Assembly (NCBI GenBank): GCA_018401115.1
Contig: JAGYKX010000005.1
Span: forward strand, 1,116,001-1,180,000
Source: Flavobacteriaceae bacterium
GTDB taxonomy: Bacteria > Bacteroidota > Bacteroidia > Flavobacteriales > Flavobacteriaceae
Direction: 5' to 3'
Length of the DNA stretch: 64,000 nucleotides
In this document: in pieces, positions 25,997 through 35,660 of the stretch
Position numbering within the stretch: the stretch's first letter is position 1
Layout of the letters: each line of letters opens with the position of its first letter
Program-made: the position numbers and the translations under genes
The notes under the pieces: generated by a model
Told to the model about the DNA's origin: nothing
The model's database searches: none
Seen by the model: the letters and a program-made list of their open reading frames with translations, nothing else

Positions 25997-26905
25997 ATGA
26001 AGCCACTCCGAATCATCTACATGGGAACGCCTGAATTTGCTGTTCCAAGCCTGCAGGTTTTGGTTGCACAAGGTCAGCACATTGTGGCGGTAGTCACAGC
26101 ACCCGATAAACCGCAAGGAAGAGGACGGAAACTCACAGGATCTCCAGTAAAAGATTATGCCGAAAAGCAAAAATTACCTGTTTTGCAACCAACCAATTTA
26201 AAGGCGCCCGAATTCATTGAAGAATTAAAGTCTTATCAAGCCGATTTACAAATTGTTGTTGCTTTTCGGATGCTACCAGAAGTAGTTTGGAATATGCCGC
26301 CCTTGGGTACTTTTAATTTGCATGCGTCTTTGCTGCCTCAATATCGAGGTGCGGCTCCCATCCATTGGGCCATCATCAACGGAGAAAAGGAAACCGGGCT
26401 GACCACCTTTTTTCTGAAGCATGAAATTGATACCGGAGCCATCATTTTTCAGGAAAGAGAGCCCATTTCCGCTACAGATTGTGTTGGCGATTTGTATGAA
26501 AGATTGATGAAGAAAGGTGCACAGTTGGTATTGAAAACCGTGGAGGCCATCGCTGTGGGCGATTACCCACAAATTGCGCAAGAAGAAGTAAACGATGTGA
26601 AATCAGCACCTAAAATATTTAAGGAAACTTGTGAAATTGATTGGGCCCAACCGGCTCAACAAGTGTATGATTTTATCCGAGGCTTATCACCATTCCCAGC
26701 AGCATGGACGACCATCGATGGTAAGCTGTTTAAAATTTACAAAAGTGAAATTTTAGATTCAAAAAAAGTGAAAGGCTATGAAACCGACCAGGAAACGTAC
26801 CTGCATATGGAAACGGCCGATTATGATTTGGCCATCAAAGACCTGCAGTTGCAGGGTAAAAAACGCATGGATATAGTGTCATTTTTAAGAGGAAACAAAG
26901 TATGA
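25997..26905 (+). CDS. fmt: methionyl-tRNA formyltransferase
   Basis: Fmt formylates initiator Met-tRNA. The 302-residue protein has RIIYMGTPEFAVPSL, the formyl-folate site with the catalytic Asn-His (FNLHASLLPQYRGAAPIHWAI, about residues 105-125) and Asp in HEIDTGAII. The C-terminal tRNA-binding domain begins near residue 205. The ATG at 25997 gives the normal start; a TTG at 25991 would overlap the namZ stop. The stop overlaps the folA start by 4 nt. Confidence 0.95.
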   Translation: MKPLRIIYMGTPEFAVPSLQVLVAQGQHIVAVVTAPDKPQGRGRKLTGSPVKDYAEKQKLPVLQPTNLKAPEFIEELKSYQADLQIVVAFRMLPEVVWNMPPLGTFNLHASLLPQYRGAAPIHWAIINGEKETGLTTFFLKHEIDTGAIIFQEREPISATDCVGDLYERLMKKGAQLVLKTVEAIAVGDYPQIAQEEVNDVKSAPKIFKETCEIDWAQPAQQVYDFIRGLSPFPAAWTTIDGKLFKIYKSEILDSKKVKGYETDQETYLHMETADYDLAIKDLQLQGKKRMDIVSFLRGNKV

Positions 26906-27420
26906 TTAAAACCATAGTAGTAGCAAAGGCGAAAAATAATGCGATTGGAAGAGAGAATGACCTACTCTGGCGGTTGCCTGATGATTTTCAATTTTTTAAA
27001 AAAGTGACACTCGGTCATGTGGTCATCATGGGTAGAAAGACTTTCGACTCCTTACCGGGTATGTTGCCCGATCGTACTTTTGTTATCATTACCCGCCAAA
27101 AAGACTATGAAGCACCCAAAGGACATTTTGTTGCGCATAGTTTGGAAGAAGCTTTTGAACTGTGTAAAGTAAAGCTGCAGCTCAAACAAGTATTTATCAT
27201 TGGTGGAGGTGTGATTTACAGAGAGGCACTCAATCGAAATATGGTAGATCGTATGTTGATTACAGAGGTCGATGCGGCTTTTGAAGATGCAGACACTTTT
27301 TTTCCTGATTTCGATAAAGATCAATGGAAAGAAGAGCGCAGACAGCACCACCCGAAAGATGAAAGGCATGCCTATTCTTTTGATTACGTGAGCTATGTAA
27401 GAGATACGGACTCGTTTTAA
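26902..27420 (+). CDS. folA: dihydrofolate reductase
   Basis: DHFR regenerates tetrahydrofolate, the carrier that supplies formyl-THF to Fmt. The 172-residue protein has IVVAKAKNNAIGRENDLLWRLPDDFQFFKKVTLG (substrate and Met20-loop region), VVIMGRKTFDSLP (NADPH site), and VFIIGGGVIYREAL. It is translationally coupled to fmt, so both folate-dependent steps share an operon. Confidence 0.94.
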   Translation: MIKTIVVAKAKNNAIGRENDLLWRLPDDFQFFKKVTLGHVVIMGRKTFDSLPGMLPDRTFVIITRQKDYEAPKGHFVAHSLEEAFELCKVKLQLKQVFIIGGGVIYREALNRNMVDRMLITEVDAAFEDADTFFPDFDKDQWKEERRQHHPKDERHAYSFDYVSYVRDTDSF

Positions 27421-27785
27421 GGCTTGTTTAGGCTTAATGAATCATCACATCTTTTAGACTAGCAAACCAATAAGCGAAACAGGTATGCCTTGGCTCAATT
27501 TTTCTGTAATCGTATAGTTTATGTGGCTTAAAATTAAAATGTCGGGATTAAAACGAATTTAAAAGTTCTTATAGTCTCCTACCTGAAAAATATTTATGTT
27601 TAGTTCTTTATTGAAATTATTAAAAATAATCTATATCTTTCGTTGAGTCAGAGAGATGGTTGTATTGTATGCTCAATCGATAAGAACGTACATTTTGATG
27701 GTAGCAGATCAATAAGTTGTCTTTTCTTCTACTAAATGTTTATTATTAATTAAATGTAATAATGGTTTAACTAAATTATTGAATT
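27421..27785. other. AT-rich intergenic region
   Basis: This 365-nt stretch between folA and the Bor-like gene holds no frame that looks like a protein and no tRNA. A TATCTTTC sequence in its middle is one base off the -7 consensus. Nothing else was recognised. Confidence 0.4.
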
Positions 27786-28079
27786 ATGAAAAATCAAAAA
27801 AAAGTAATGGCATCGTTGCTTCTAGCATCTATGTTATTATCGTCTTGTTATTCTTTTACAGCCGTTGTAGGCTCAGGGGCGCAAGGGAATAGCCAAACGA
27901 CTAAATGGAATCACTACGTAGTATATGGTCTTGCTCCAGTAGGAGTGGCTGATACAAAGGAAATGGCTAATGGCGCCGAAAATTATACCATACATGTAAG
28001 ACATTCTTTTGTCAATGGTTTAGTTTCTGCCTTAACATTTGGAATGTACACTCCAACTACAACAACGGTGATTAAATAA
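27786..28079 (+). CDS. Bor-like small lipoprotein
   Basis: The 97-residue protein has a lipoprotein signal (ASLLLASMLLSSCYSF, acylated Cys near residue 21) and a short domain (TKWNHYVVYGLAPVGVADTKEMA, YTIHVRHSFVNGLVSALTFGMYTPTTTTV) that resembles the lambda Bor / Iss lipoprotein family. In phage lambda and E. coli plasmids these contribute to serum resistance; the role here is unknown. A strong hairpin terminator follows. Confidence 0.75.
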   Translation: MKNQKKVMASLLLASMLLSSCYSFTAVVGSGAQGNSQTTKWNHYVVYGLAPVGVADTKEMANGAENYTIHVRHSFVNGLVSALTFGMYTPTTTTVIK

Positions 28080-28088
28080 TTTTTATTT

Positions 28089-28121
28089 AAAGAGGTTGTT
28101 TATTTAATAAGCAACCTCTTT
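28089..28121 (+). terminator. intrinsic terminator after the Bor-like gene
   Basis: AAAGAGGTTG (28089-28098) pairs with CAACCTCTTT (28112-28121), a perfect 10-bp stem with a 13-nt loop, followed by further T residues. A-rich sequence on the other side could also make it work in reverse. Confidence 0.75.
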
Positions 28122-28134
28122 TATTGATTCGCTT

Positions 28135-28320
28135 ATGAGAAAAATTATTTTCTATTTATCAATAGGGCTCTCGGTATATTTGATTATTAATATATTTAAT
28201 ATATTAGTATATGATTTAAGAATATTAACGAATTATGGGTATGGGTATTTATTTGGTAAAGTAATATTATTAATTATATCTTTATTAATTATATATTTTA
28301 CAAGAAAAATAAATAAGTAA
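28135..28320 (+). CDS. small two-helix membrane protein
   Basis: A 61-residue, very AT-rich frame encodes two hydrophobic helices (IIFYLSIGLSVYLIINIFNIL and VILLIISLLIIYF) separated by a polar stretch with LTNYGYGYLFGK, and a basic tail. The layout is that of a small inner-membrane protein. It starts 13 nt after the terminator of the Bor-like gene. No function is known. Confidence 0.5.
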   Translation: MRKIIFYLSIGLSVYLIINIFNILVYDLRILTNYGYGYLFGKVILLIISLLIIYFTRKINK

Positions 28321-28552
28321 ATTATTCTATCTTATTTTTTCGTTATTAAGCAATTACTACATCCTTATTGAATAAAATAGCATTATTGAATATGGCCAAG
28401 TGTTCACATCTTCGATAATATAGGTTCTGCAATTCAATATTGGGAGCCAAATGTCGAAGCTGAGTTCAAAATTGTAAACAACAGAGTCTCATAAAAAGCG
28501 CTTTCTGTAAGCTCTTCACTTCTTCTTCAATCACAAAAAATAGAAATGCTTC

Positions 28553-31237
28553 CTAACCCAATGCTGCTAGTTTTTCTTCTAGTACTTTGATTCGAGATTG
28601 AGCGTCTGTTTCCTTTTTCTTTTCAATAGCCACCACCTGTTCTGGGGCGCTGTTTACGAAGCGTTCATTGCTAAGTTTTTTCTCTACACCCTTCAAAAAT
28701 CCTCGTGTGTAATCTAACTCTTTAATCAATTCGGCTTTTTCAGCTACTAGGTCAATACTACCTTCCGGCAATGGGATATAAAACTCATCGGATTGAATGA
28801 TGAAGCTCAAGGTCTTTTCCACCTTTTCCTCTACAAAACTAATATTGTCTATATTGGAAAGTTTTTTTATAATTTGTTCAAAACGCTTGTATTTATTACG
28901 GTCTTTTGCCTTGATGTACAAGTGTAGTGCTTCTTTAGGAGACAGCCCCTTAGCAGCTCTCAGGTTTCTGATTTGAGAGACCAACTCAAAAATGTCCTCG
29001 GCTTGTTGACTCAACTCCGTGTCACTTCCCCCAATAATGGGCCAAGTAGAAACAATGATGTCTTGGTTTTCTCCTCTATCTCTCAAGTTACTCCATATTT
29101 CTTCTGAAATGAAGGGCATGAATGGGTGTAAAATTTTCATGAGTTTTTCATAAAGGTTCAAGGTAACCTCGTAAGTGGCTTTATCTATTCCTTCACCATA
29201 AGCCGGTTTAATCATTTCTAAATACCAGGAACAGAATTCATTCCAAATGAGCTTATAGGTAACCATCAATGCATCTGAGATTCTAAACTTGCTAAAATGG
29301 TCTTCGATCAGTGTTAATGACTCATTAAACCGAGAATCGAACCACTGCACGGCTAAGGTATTTTCGGGCGGAGTCGGGGCATCTGTTAACTCCCAACCTT
29401 TGATCAACCGAAAGGCGTTCCAAATTTTATTGGCAAAATTTCTTCCCTGTTCAACAAGTTTTTCGTCATACAACAAGTCGTTGCCTGCCGGTGAAGAAAA
29501 TAGCATGCCTGTTCTTACAGCATCTGCTCCCAATGTTTTGATAAGGTCTAAGGGGTCTGGTGAGTTACCAAGTGATTTAGACATTTTTCTGCGCTCTTTA
29601 TCGCGTACAATACCGGTGAGGTACACATGACGAAAGGGTTTTTCATCCATGTATTCATAGCCGGCTATTACCATGCGAGCTACCCAAAAGAAAAGTATTT
29701 CGGGCGCTGTAACCAAAACAGACGTAGGGTAAAAATAATCTAACTCAGGATTCTTCTCTTTGATGATTTTGCCCTTTTCTTTGTCGAAGCACTCATCTTT
29801 AAAACCATCAAAAACAGCCATGGGGAAAATCCATGAGGAGGCCCAAGTATCTAGCACATCCTCGTCTTGCTTCAAATCTTGAGCTGTGAGCTGCATATTG
29901 CCCGATTTTTTTATTGCTAAAACCAAGGCATCTTCCTCATTTTCCGCCACCACAAAATCATTTTCTCCTGCCCCATAAAAATAAGCAGGGATGCGATGTC
30001 CCCACCACAACTGTCGTGAAATGCACCAATCCCTTACATTTTCCATCCAGTGATTGTAGGTATTTTTGAATTTGGCCGGTACCAATTCAATTTCATCGTC
30101 CATCACTACCCGATGTGCAGTTTTGGAAATTTCTTTCATATTGATGAACCACTGTAAAGATAGTTTCGGCTCAATTACGGTATTGGTTCGTTCAGAACGA
30201 CCAATTTTGGTTTTAAACTCTTCGGTACCCACTAAGTGTCCGGCAGCTTTTAAGTCTTTAACCACTTGTTTTTTAGCCGCAAAACGATCCATCCCCACGT
30301 ATTCAGACATTTCGCATAGCTCATTTAGGGTACCATCTGCATTGATGGTGTCAATGATTTCTAACTGGTGCCTTTGACCAATCTCATAATCGTTGGGGTC
30401 GTGAGCAGGTGTGACTTTTAGGCAACCTGTGCCAAATTCAATATCTACATAATCGTCACCAAAAATAGGTATTTCACGATGTATGAAAGGCACAAGTGCT
30501 TTTTGACCGATTAAGTGTTTGAACCTTTCGTCCTTCGGGTTGACAGCAATGCCACTGTCGCCAAAAATGGTTTCGGGCCTTTGCGTAGCAATAATTACTT
30601 TTTCTTTGCTGTCTTTGATGTTGTATTGAATATGATAAAGGAGTGAAGTTTCCTCTTTGTCTGCGTAAATAACCTCTTCGTTAGAAACGGTGGTTTGTGC
30701 TTCCACATCCCAATTTACCATACGCTTACCTCGGTAGATGTATCCTTTTTTGTGTAAATCTACGAAAACGCGTATTACACCTTGGTAGTAAGCATCGTCC
30801 ATTGTGAAGGCTGTGCGTTCCCAGTCACAAGAGGCACCTAACTTCTTAAGTTGCTCTAAAATGATGCCTCCATACTTTTCTTTCCATTCCCAAGCATGTG
30901 TCATAAAGTCATCACGGCTTAAGCTCGACTTTTTAATGCCTTTTTCGCGCAGCATACGTACCACTTTGGCTTCCGTTGCAATGGAAGCATGATCAGTGCC
31001 TGGCACCCACAATGCTTCTTTTCCTTCCATTCTTGCCTTTCTAATCAATACATCTTGCAAGGTATTATTTAGCATATGGCCCATGTGTAATACGCCTGTC
31101 ACGTTAGGGGGGGGGATCACCACAGTAAAGGGTTCTTTCTTTGGGTTGACCTTGGCCTTAAAATAACCTTTGTCCATCCAATGTTGGTACCATTTTTCTT
31201 CAACCGCTTGCGGATCATATTTGGTAGAAAGAGACAT
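28553..31237 (-). CDS. valS: valyl-tRNA synthetase
   Basis: ValS charges tRNA-Val and edits mischarged Thr. From MSLSTKYDPQAVEEKWYQHW the protein has 894 residues. PPPNVTGVLHMGHMLNNT is the HIGH motif (about residues 43-60) and the CP1 editing domain lies at about 190-340. WWGHRIPAYFYG follows, and RKMSKSLGNSPDPLDLI is the KMSKS loop. A C-terminal coiled coil ends in SRIKVLEEKLAALG. The start at 31237 is preferred over the frame opening at 31279 because it gives the normal N-terminus. Confidence 0.97.
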   Translation of the reverse strand: MSLSTKYDPQAVEEKWYQHWMDKGYFKAKVNPKKEPFTVVIPPPNVTGVLHMGHMLNNTLQDVLIRKARMEGKEALWVPGTDHASIATEAKVVRMLREKGIKKSSLSRDDFMTHAWEWKEKYGGIILEQLKKLGASCDWERTAFTMDDAYYQGVIRVFVDLHKKGYIYRGKRMVNWDVEAQTTVSNEEVIYADKEETSLLYHIQYNIKDSKEKVIIATQRPETIFGDSGIAVNPKDERFKHLIGQKALVPFIHREIPIFGDDYVDIEFGTGCLKVTPAHDPNDYEIGQRHQLEIIDTINADGTLNELCEMSEYVGMDRFAAKKQVVKDLKAAGHLVGTEEFKTKIGRSERTNTVIEPKLSLQWFINMKEISKTAHRVVMDDEIELVPAKFKNTYNHWMENVRDWCISRQLWWGHRIPAYFYGAGENDFVVAENEEDALVLAIKKSGNMQLTAQDLKQDEDVLDTWASSWIFPMAVFDGFKDECFDKEKGKIIKEKNPELDYFYPTSVLVTAPEILFFWVARMVIAGYEYMDEKPFRHVYLTGIVRDKERRKMSKSLGNSPDPLDLIKTLGADAVRTGMLFSSPAGNDLLYDEKLVEQGRNFANKIWNAFRLIKGWELTDAPTPPENTLAVQWFDSRFNESLTLIEDHFSKFRISDALMVTYKLIWNEFCSWYLEMIKPAYGEGIDKATYEVTLNLYEKLMKILHPFMPFISEEIWSNLRDRGENQDIIVSTWPIIGGSDTELSQQAEDIFELVSQIRNLRAAKGLSPKEALHLYIKAKDRNKYKRFEQIIKKLSNIDNISFVEEKVEKTLSFIIQSDEFYIPLPEGSIDLVAEKAELIKELDYTRGFLKGVEKKLSNERFVNSAPEQVVAIEKKKETDAQSRIKVLEEKLAALG

Positions 31238-31265
31238 GTATTGATTTTGATTTAGAATGAAAGGG

Positions 31266-31273
31266 CAAAAATA
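31266..31273 (-). promoter_or_regulatory. candidate -7 element for valS
   Basis: TATTTTTG on the minus strand fits TAnnTTTG and ends 28 nt before the valS ATG. The -33 element is not clear. Confidence 0.4.
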
Positions 31274-31450
31274 GAACAATTGCAGCTAAGCTTGAAAGCC
31301 TAGAGGCATAAAAAGCATGAGGCTATTGGTTTTCCTCCCTTTTTACAAGCGTATCTTAGGTATGGAATGCTTTTTTTGAAATACCTTTTGCCAAGTCATT
31401 TCACATGTTCATTCCATGAAAGTGAACTCTTTCTTAGTAGAAAAAGCAGT

Positions 31451-32758
31451 TTATTGATTTTTTTTCAAAGATTTTAAAATAGATGGGTAATCTGCTAAAA
31501 ACTGCGTAATGGTTTGGTATATGTAGTTTAAATCATTGTTGCTAATTACATAAGGTGGTATAATGTAAATGACATTACCTAAGGGCCGAAGCAAAACACC
31601 TTTCTCAATAAAGTAAGGATAAAGATGATGTCGTGCCTCATTAAAATAACTGGTATCCTTATCTGTATTCAATTCAAAAGCCATGATGGTACCCATAATC
31701 CTAGCATTTCGAATCAACGCATGGTGTTCAATGTGTTTTAAAAATGCTCGATGTTGGGTTTCAATACGTTGTCTATTTTCTTCACATGTTTCAGTTAGCA
31801 ACAAATCGAGTGATGCATTGGCTAAAGCGCAAGTCATGGGGTTTCCGGTAAAAGAATGACCATGGAAGAAGGTCTTCATTAAGTCGTTACTTTGATAAGC
31901 TGATTGAATATTTGCTGTACAGCTTGTTACGCCCATGGGTAGGGCGCCTCCGGTGAGGCCTTTTGAAAGGCACATAATATCCGGTTTGTGTTCCAGTTGG
32001 TCTGCCGCAAAGAGCGTCCCCAATCTGCCAAAACCTGTCATTACCTCGTCGGCAATGCATATTACTTCTTTTTGCTGTGCATAGGCAATCATTTTATCTA
32101 AGAATTTAGCATCGTAAACGCGCATGCCGGAAGCTCCTTGAACAATAGGTTCAAAAATAAAAGTTGCCACATCATCCTGATCAATGTAATTTTTAAATTG
32201 TTGCCATACTTTATCTTCTTGACAAGAGTGGGGGAATTCGATGAAGGCTACATCGAAAAGAAAAGTATCGAAGGGAGCTGTAAAGGGGCCGCGATCCCCA
32301 ACAGACATGGCACCAAAAGTGTCTCCATGATAGGCCCCTTCTATGGCAATGATTTTATTTTTTTTGATCCCTTGGTTATGGAAATACTGAAAAGCCATTT
32401 TTATACCAACTTCAGTTGCTGTACTACCGTTGTCGGAGAAAAAGATTTTACTTTGTGTTGAAGGAAGAATGTTCAAGAGGCGCTCAGCTAGCTCAATAGC
32501 CGGTTGATGGGTGAATCCGGCAAAGATCACATGCTCTAGTTTTTGTGCTTGGTAGGCCAAAGCCTTCGCCAAATAGGGATGGCTATGACCGTGGATGTTT
32601 ACCCACCAAGAAGAAATGGCATCTATGATTTTTCTCTCATCAGTGGTATGAAGATAGACTCCCTGAGCTTTTTCAATCATCAATGGCGAATCGAGTCCTT
32701 CTAATGGTGTGAAGGGGTGCCATATGGCTTCGCTATCTCTTTTAATCCAATCCGTCAT
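31451..32758 (-). CDS. bioA: adenosylmethionine-8-amino-7-oxononanoate aminotransferase
   Basis: BioA makes 7,8-diaminopelargonate in biotin synthesis, using SAM as amino donor. The 435-residue PLP enzyme has IWHPFTPL near the start and ISSWWVNIHGHSHPYLAKAL. EGAYHGDTFGAMSVGDRG and CIADEVMTGFGRLGTLFA follow. The PLP lysine is in MCLSKGLTGGALPMG and the late HGHSFTGNPMTCALANASL is present. It overlaps bioD by 17 nt and is the last gene of the long minus-strand run. Confidence 0.96.
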   Translation of the reverse strand: MTDWIKRDSEAIWHPFTPLEGLDSPLMIEKAQGVYLHTTDERKIIDAISSWWVNIHGHSHPYLAKALAYQAQKLEHVIFAGFTHQPAIELAERLLNILPSTQSKIFFSDNGSTATEVGIKMAFQYFHNQGIKKNKIIAIEGAYHGDTFGAMSVGDRGPFTAPFDTFLFDVAFIEFPHSCQEDKVWQQFKNYIDQDDVATFIFEPIVQGASGMRVYDAKFLDKMIAYAQQKEVICIADEVMTGFGRLGTLFAADQLEHKPDIMCLSKGLTGGALPMGVTSCTANIQSAYQSNDLMKTFFHGHSFTGNPMTCALANASLDLLLTETCEENRQRIETQHRAFLKHIEHHALIRNARIMGTIMAFELNTDKDTSYFNEARHHLYPYFIEKGVLLRPLGNVIYIIPPYVISNNDLNYIYQTITQFLADYPSILKSLKKNQ

Positions 32759-33362
32759 ACCAGTTTAGCATTAATTCATCTGCCCAATATTGAATGATTT
32801 CTTTGTTGATTTTAGACAAATGCGGTATTCGTAGCAGTACGCGGTAGCCCGATACCTGTTCAATGATTTGTTCGCTTTCCTCATTTGCTTCTCCGTTGAA
32901 AATGATTCCCTTTACTGGGATGTTATGCTGCTTTAAATAATGTACAGTGAGGAGGGTGTGATTGATGCTACCCAAATAAAGATTGCTAACCAGTATAAGC
33001 GGACTTTCTAATTTTTGAGCCATGTCAATGACGAAATTTTCAGAATTGAGTGGTACCAAAATACCGCCAGCGCCTTCTATTATTATTTCATTATCGGTTA
33101 ATGGTAAAACAAAATCATCGAGGTCTATGTGTAGGTGCTCGTATTTAGCAGCTGCATGCGGTGAGGCAGGTAATTTTAACCGATGCGTTTCCGGATGAAA
33201 TTGTGTTATGGTATTGCTTACGAGACTTTGCACCGTTTCGGTATCACCGGGTGTTCCTGCCTGAACTGGTTTCCAGTAGTCTGCTTTTAAAGCTTCTGTA
33301 AGAATGGCTGCAACAAGTGTTTTCCCACTATCTGTCCCTATGGCTGTTACAAAGTAATTCAT
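32742..33362 (-). CDS. bioD: dethiobiotin synthetase
   Basis: BioD closes the ureido ring of dethiobiotin with CO2 and ATP, the step after BioA. The 206-residue protein has the P-loop FVTAIGTDSGKTLVAA, the substrate lysine in YWKPVQAGTPGDTE, and IIEGAGGILVPL. bioB and bioF are not in the window. The gene overlaps bioA, so the two enzymes are made together. Confidence 0.95.
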   Translation of the reverse strand: MNYFVTAIGTDSGKTLVAAILTEALKADYWKPVQAGTPGDTETVQSLVSNTITQFHPETHRLKLPASPHAAAKYEHLHIDLDDFVLPLTDNEIIIEGAGGILVPLNSENFVIDMAQKLESPLILVSNLYLGSINHTLLTVHYLKQHNIPVKGIIFNGEANEESEQIIEQVSGYRVLLRIPHLSKINKEIIQYWADELMLNWYDGLD

Positions 33363-33377
33363 GCGTCTATATTGTCT

Positions 33378-35402
33378 TTATTTGATGAGAGAATGGGCTT
33401 TTAAAAGTCTCTCTTTCAAGTCCTTAAAGTAGATGGGTTTTATGATATAATCGTTCATGCCAACTTCATGTGCTTTAGACACATCTTCTTTGAACGCATT
33501 GGCTGAAATCCCAATGATATAGGGCTTAGCTTTATCTTCCAGTTTTTGAATCTCTTGTACAACCTGAAAACCATCCATTTTCGGCATCGAGATGTCAAGC
33601 AAGATGGTTTCATATGTGTTTTTCGAAACCATTTGTAAAGCTTCAATCCCATCCTTGGCAATATCTGCCACATAGCCCAATCGTTCCAAATAGATGACGA
33701 TTAACTTTCTATTGATGTCATTGTCTTCTACCAATAACAATTTCATAGGATGCTCACCAGCAATGTAGTCGGTTTCCATACCGGTGTTTTCTTGGTTATC
33801 TGTGTTGTTCATTGATGATGCTACACGTACTTTTATTGTAAATTCGAAACTAGAACCTTTGTTGACTTCACTTTGAACAGAGACATCTCCTTCCATAAGC
33901 TGCACCAATTTTTTCACAATGGCGAGTCCTAAACCACTGCCCGAAAATTGTCGATCGTAAGAATTATCTACCTGGGTAAATTCTTCAAACAATTGGTGTT
34001 GCTTCTCCTTTGGGATGCCTATTCCGGTGTCTTGCACTTTGAAATTTAGCCAGAGGTATTCGTTTAATTTTTTTAAGCAGCTTACTTCTATGGATATCGA
34101 TCCAGATTCAGTGAATTTTATGGCATTGTAAAGTAGGTTGGAGATAATTTGTCTCAACCTTGCTTCATCTGTACGAATGAACTGAGGCACATCATCATTG
34201 TAATTGCTACTTAAGAGAATACCTTTTTTGCGTGCTTCAAACTTAATGAGGCTTAACGATTCCTCTACGAGTTTGTTGAGATAAAAGAGAGATTCTTTAA
34301 AATCCAAACTCCCGGACTCTATTCGAGAATAGTCTAAAACATCGTTTATGGTACGGAGCAGACTGTCGCTACTGGCTTTTAGTATCTCTAAGGTTTCGTA
34401 TTGCTTTTCGTCTATGCTGGAATTCATTAAGATATTTGTGGTGCCGACAACGCCATTAAGTGGAGTACGTATTTCATGACTCATGGTGGCGAAGAATGCT
34501 TTTTTTGCCTTTTGGGTCTCTTCGGCGATTCTTTCTGCTTTGATAAGCTCTTCATTGGCTAATTTTTCAGCTGTAATATCACTTGAGGCGACTAACAAAA
34601 AATCTTCACTTAATTTAATGAGTCTTCCTTTATAAATACATCTCTCTTTTCCTTCACCCATTTGGTATTCAATGATTTGTTTTTTCCCAGTTTTAAAAGA
34701 TAACTCCATATGCTTTTCAAGAAAATTACCTAAGGGTTTGGGTACAACATCAAATACTTTTTCACCTTCAAATTCTTTAGACTTCTGCCATAGCTTGTCT
34801 TCATCTATCGTCTGAAAACTTCGATATCGGTATTCACGGTCAATCATGAATATGGCATCAGGTATCGCCTTTAGTACATGTTTTAGTTGATTACGGCTTT
34901 CTTTTAAGGTTTTTTCAGTTTTGATGGCAAGTGTTACATCTTTGGCAACAACATCAATCCACTTTAACTGCCCCTCAGTACTGTATTCTGGTTTTTCTAA
35001 AAGTTCAAGTAGCAAGCCTTTGCCAAACCTATCGTATATCTCAACCTGAATGGTTGTTTTTGTGCCTTCTTGCTTTACTTCCTTTTGCAAGTGAGTGCGG
35101 AATTTTTCATTTAAAGGGTTTTCAGTAAGTATATCATAAATAGTTACGTGATTTTTACTGATATCATGCCCTGTAACTCTTTGAAAGTTTTGAGATTCTT
35201 GGGTAATCAATCCTTTTAGATCGTAACGGAAGGAGATGTCGCTCGAATGTTCTGATAATAGTCTTAAGGTACAAGATAGGTTTTCAATTTCATTTTTGAG
35301 CTCATGGGTCTTACTTAATAAATGCTTTAGACGTTTGATCAGCCACAAGCATAAAAGAACTAGAATTAGACAAACAGCGATAAAAAAAAAGGGTGAGCTC
35401 AT
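33378..35402 (-). CDS. hybrid sensor histidine kinase with two PAS domains and a receiver
   Basis: The 674-residue protein has one N-terminal membrane helix (residues 4-24), a short coiled coil, and two PAS-like domains (about 50-160 and 170-285). HisKA follows with the phosphoacceptor His in ATMSHEIRTPLNG near residue 308. The HATPase domain has LYNAIKFTE, DTGIGIPKEK and GSGLGLAIVKKL. A C-terminal receiver has the phospho-Asp in TILLDISMPKMDG near residue 600. Almost no periplasmic part exists, so it probably senses a cytoplasmic cue. No partner regulator or HPt protein lies next to it. Confidence 0.92.
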   Translation of the reverse strand: MSSPFFFIAVCLILVLLCLWLIKRLKHLLSKTHELKNEIENLSCTLRLLSEHSSDISFRYDLKGLITQESQNFQRVTGHDISKNHVTIYDILTENPLNEKFRTHLQKEVKQEGTKTTIQVEIYDRFGKGLLLELLEKPEYSTEGQLKWIDVVAKDVTLAIKTEKTLKESRNQLKHVLKAIPDAIFMIDREYRYRSFQTIDEDKLWQKSKEFEGEKVFDVVPKPLGNFLEKHMELSFKTGKKQIIEYQMGEGKERCIYKGRLIKLSEDFLLVASSDITAEKLANEELIKAERIAEETQKAKKAFFATMSHEIRTPLNGVVGTTNILMNSSIDEKQYETLEILKASSDSLLRTINDVLDYSRIESGSLDFKESLFYLNKLVEESLSLIKFEARKKGILLSSNYNDDVPQFIRTDEARLRQIISNLLYNAIKFTESGSISIEVSCLKKLNEYLWLNFKVQDTGIGIPKEKQHQLFEEFTQVDNSYDRQFSGSGLGLAIVKKLVQLMEGDVSVQSEVNKGSSFEFTIKVRVASSMNNTDNQENTGMETDYIAGEHPMKLLLVEDNDINRKLIVIYLERLGYVADIAKDGIEALQMVSKNTYETILLDISMPKMDGFQVVQEIQKLEDKAKPYIIGISANAFKEDVSKAHEVGMNDYIIKPIYFKDLKERLLKAHSLIK

Positions 35403-35414
35403 GTATTTAGTGCA

Positions 35415-35651
35415 TTAAAATGAAGAAAGCATCTCACGTAAGGTTAAACCCATATCATCGAACCGAATTTTAGCTTTTTCGTAGAAAGTTGTGCTCAATA
35501 TTTTTTCCAATTCTTCTTCTAATACATCGATTTCACTCACCTTAAAGGTTTGTTCAAATGGGCCGTGCTCAAGCTTGATAAGGTATTTTCCATTCCATGA
35601 AAATATGGTGGTCTTCAAAGGCTTGTCCGTGTACTCCTTTAAGATGCGCAT
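35415..35651 (-). CDS. conserved-looking small protein
   Basis: A 78-residue acidic protein (start MRILKEYTDKPLKTTIFSWN) with beta-like first half (IFSWNGKYLIKLEHGPFEQTFKV) and an amphipathic helical second half (DVLEEELEKILSTTFYEKAK). It lies 9 nt after OsmC and 12 nt before the histidine kinase gene, a spacing that argues for real translation. The family and function were not recognised. Confidence 0.65.
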   Translation of the reverse strand: MRILKEYTDKPLKTTIFSWNGKYLIKLEHGPFEQTFKVSEIDVLEEELEKILSTTFYEKAKIRFDDMGLTLREMLSSF

Positions 35652-35660
35652 ATTTGTAAG

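Noticed and set aside
27421-27785. Possible tRNA or riboswitch in the gap before the Bor-like gene
   Set aside because: No cloverleaf or conserved riboswitch core could be made out by eye; the sequence is simply AT-rich.
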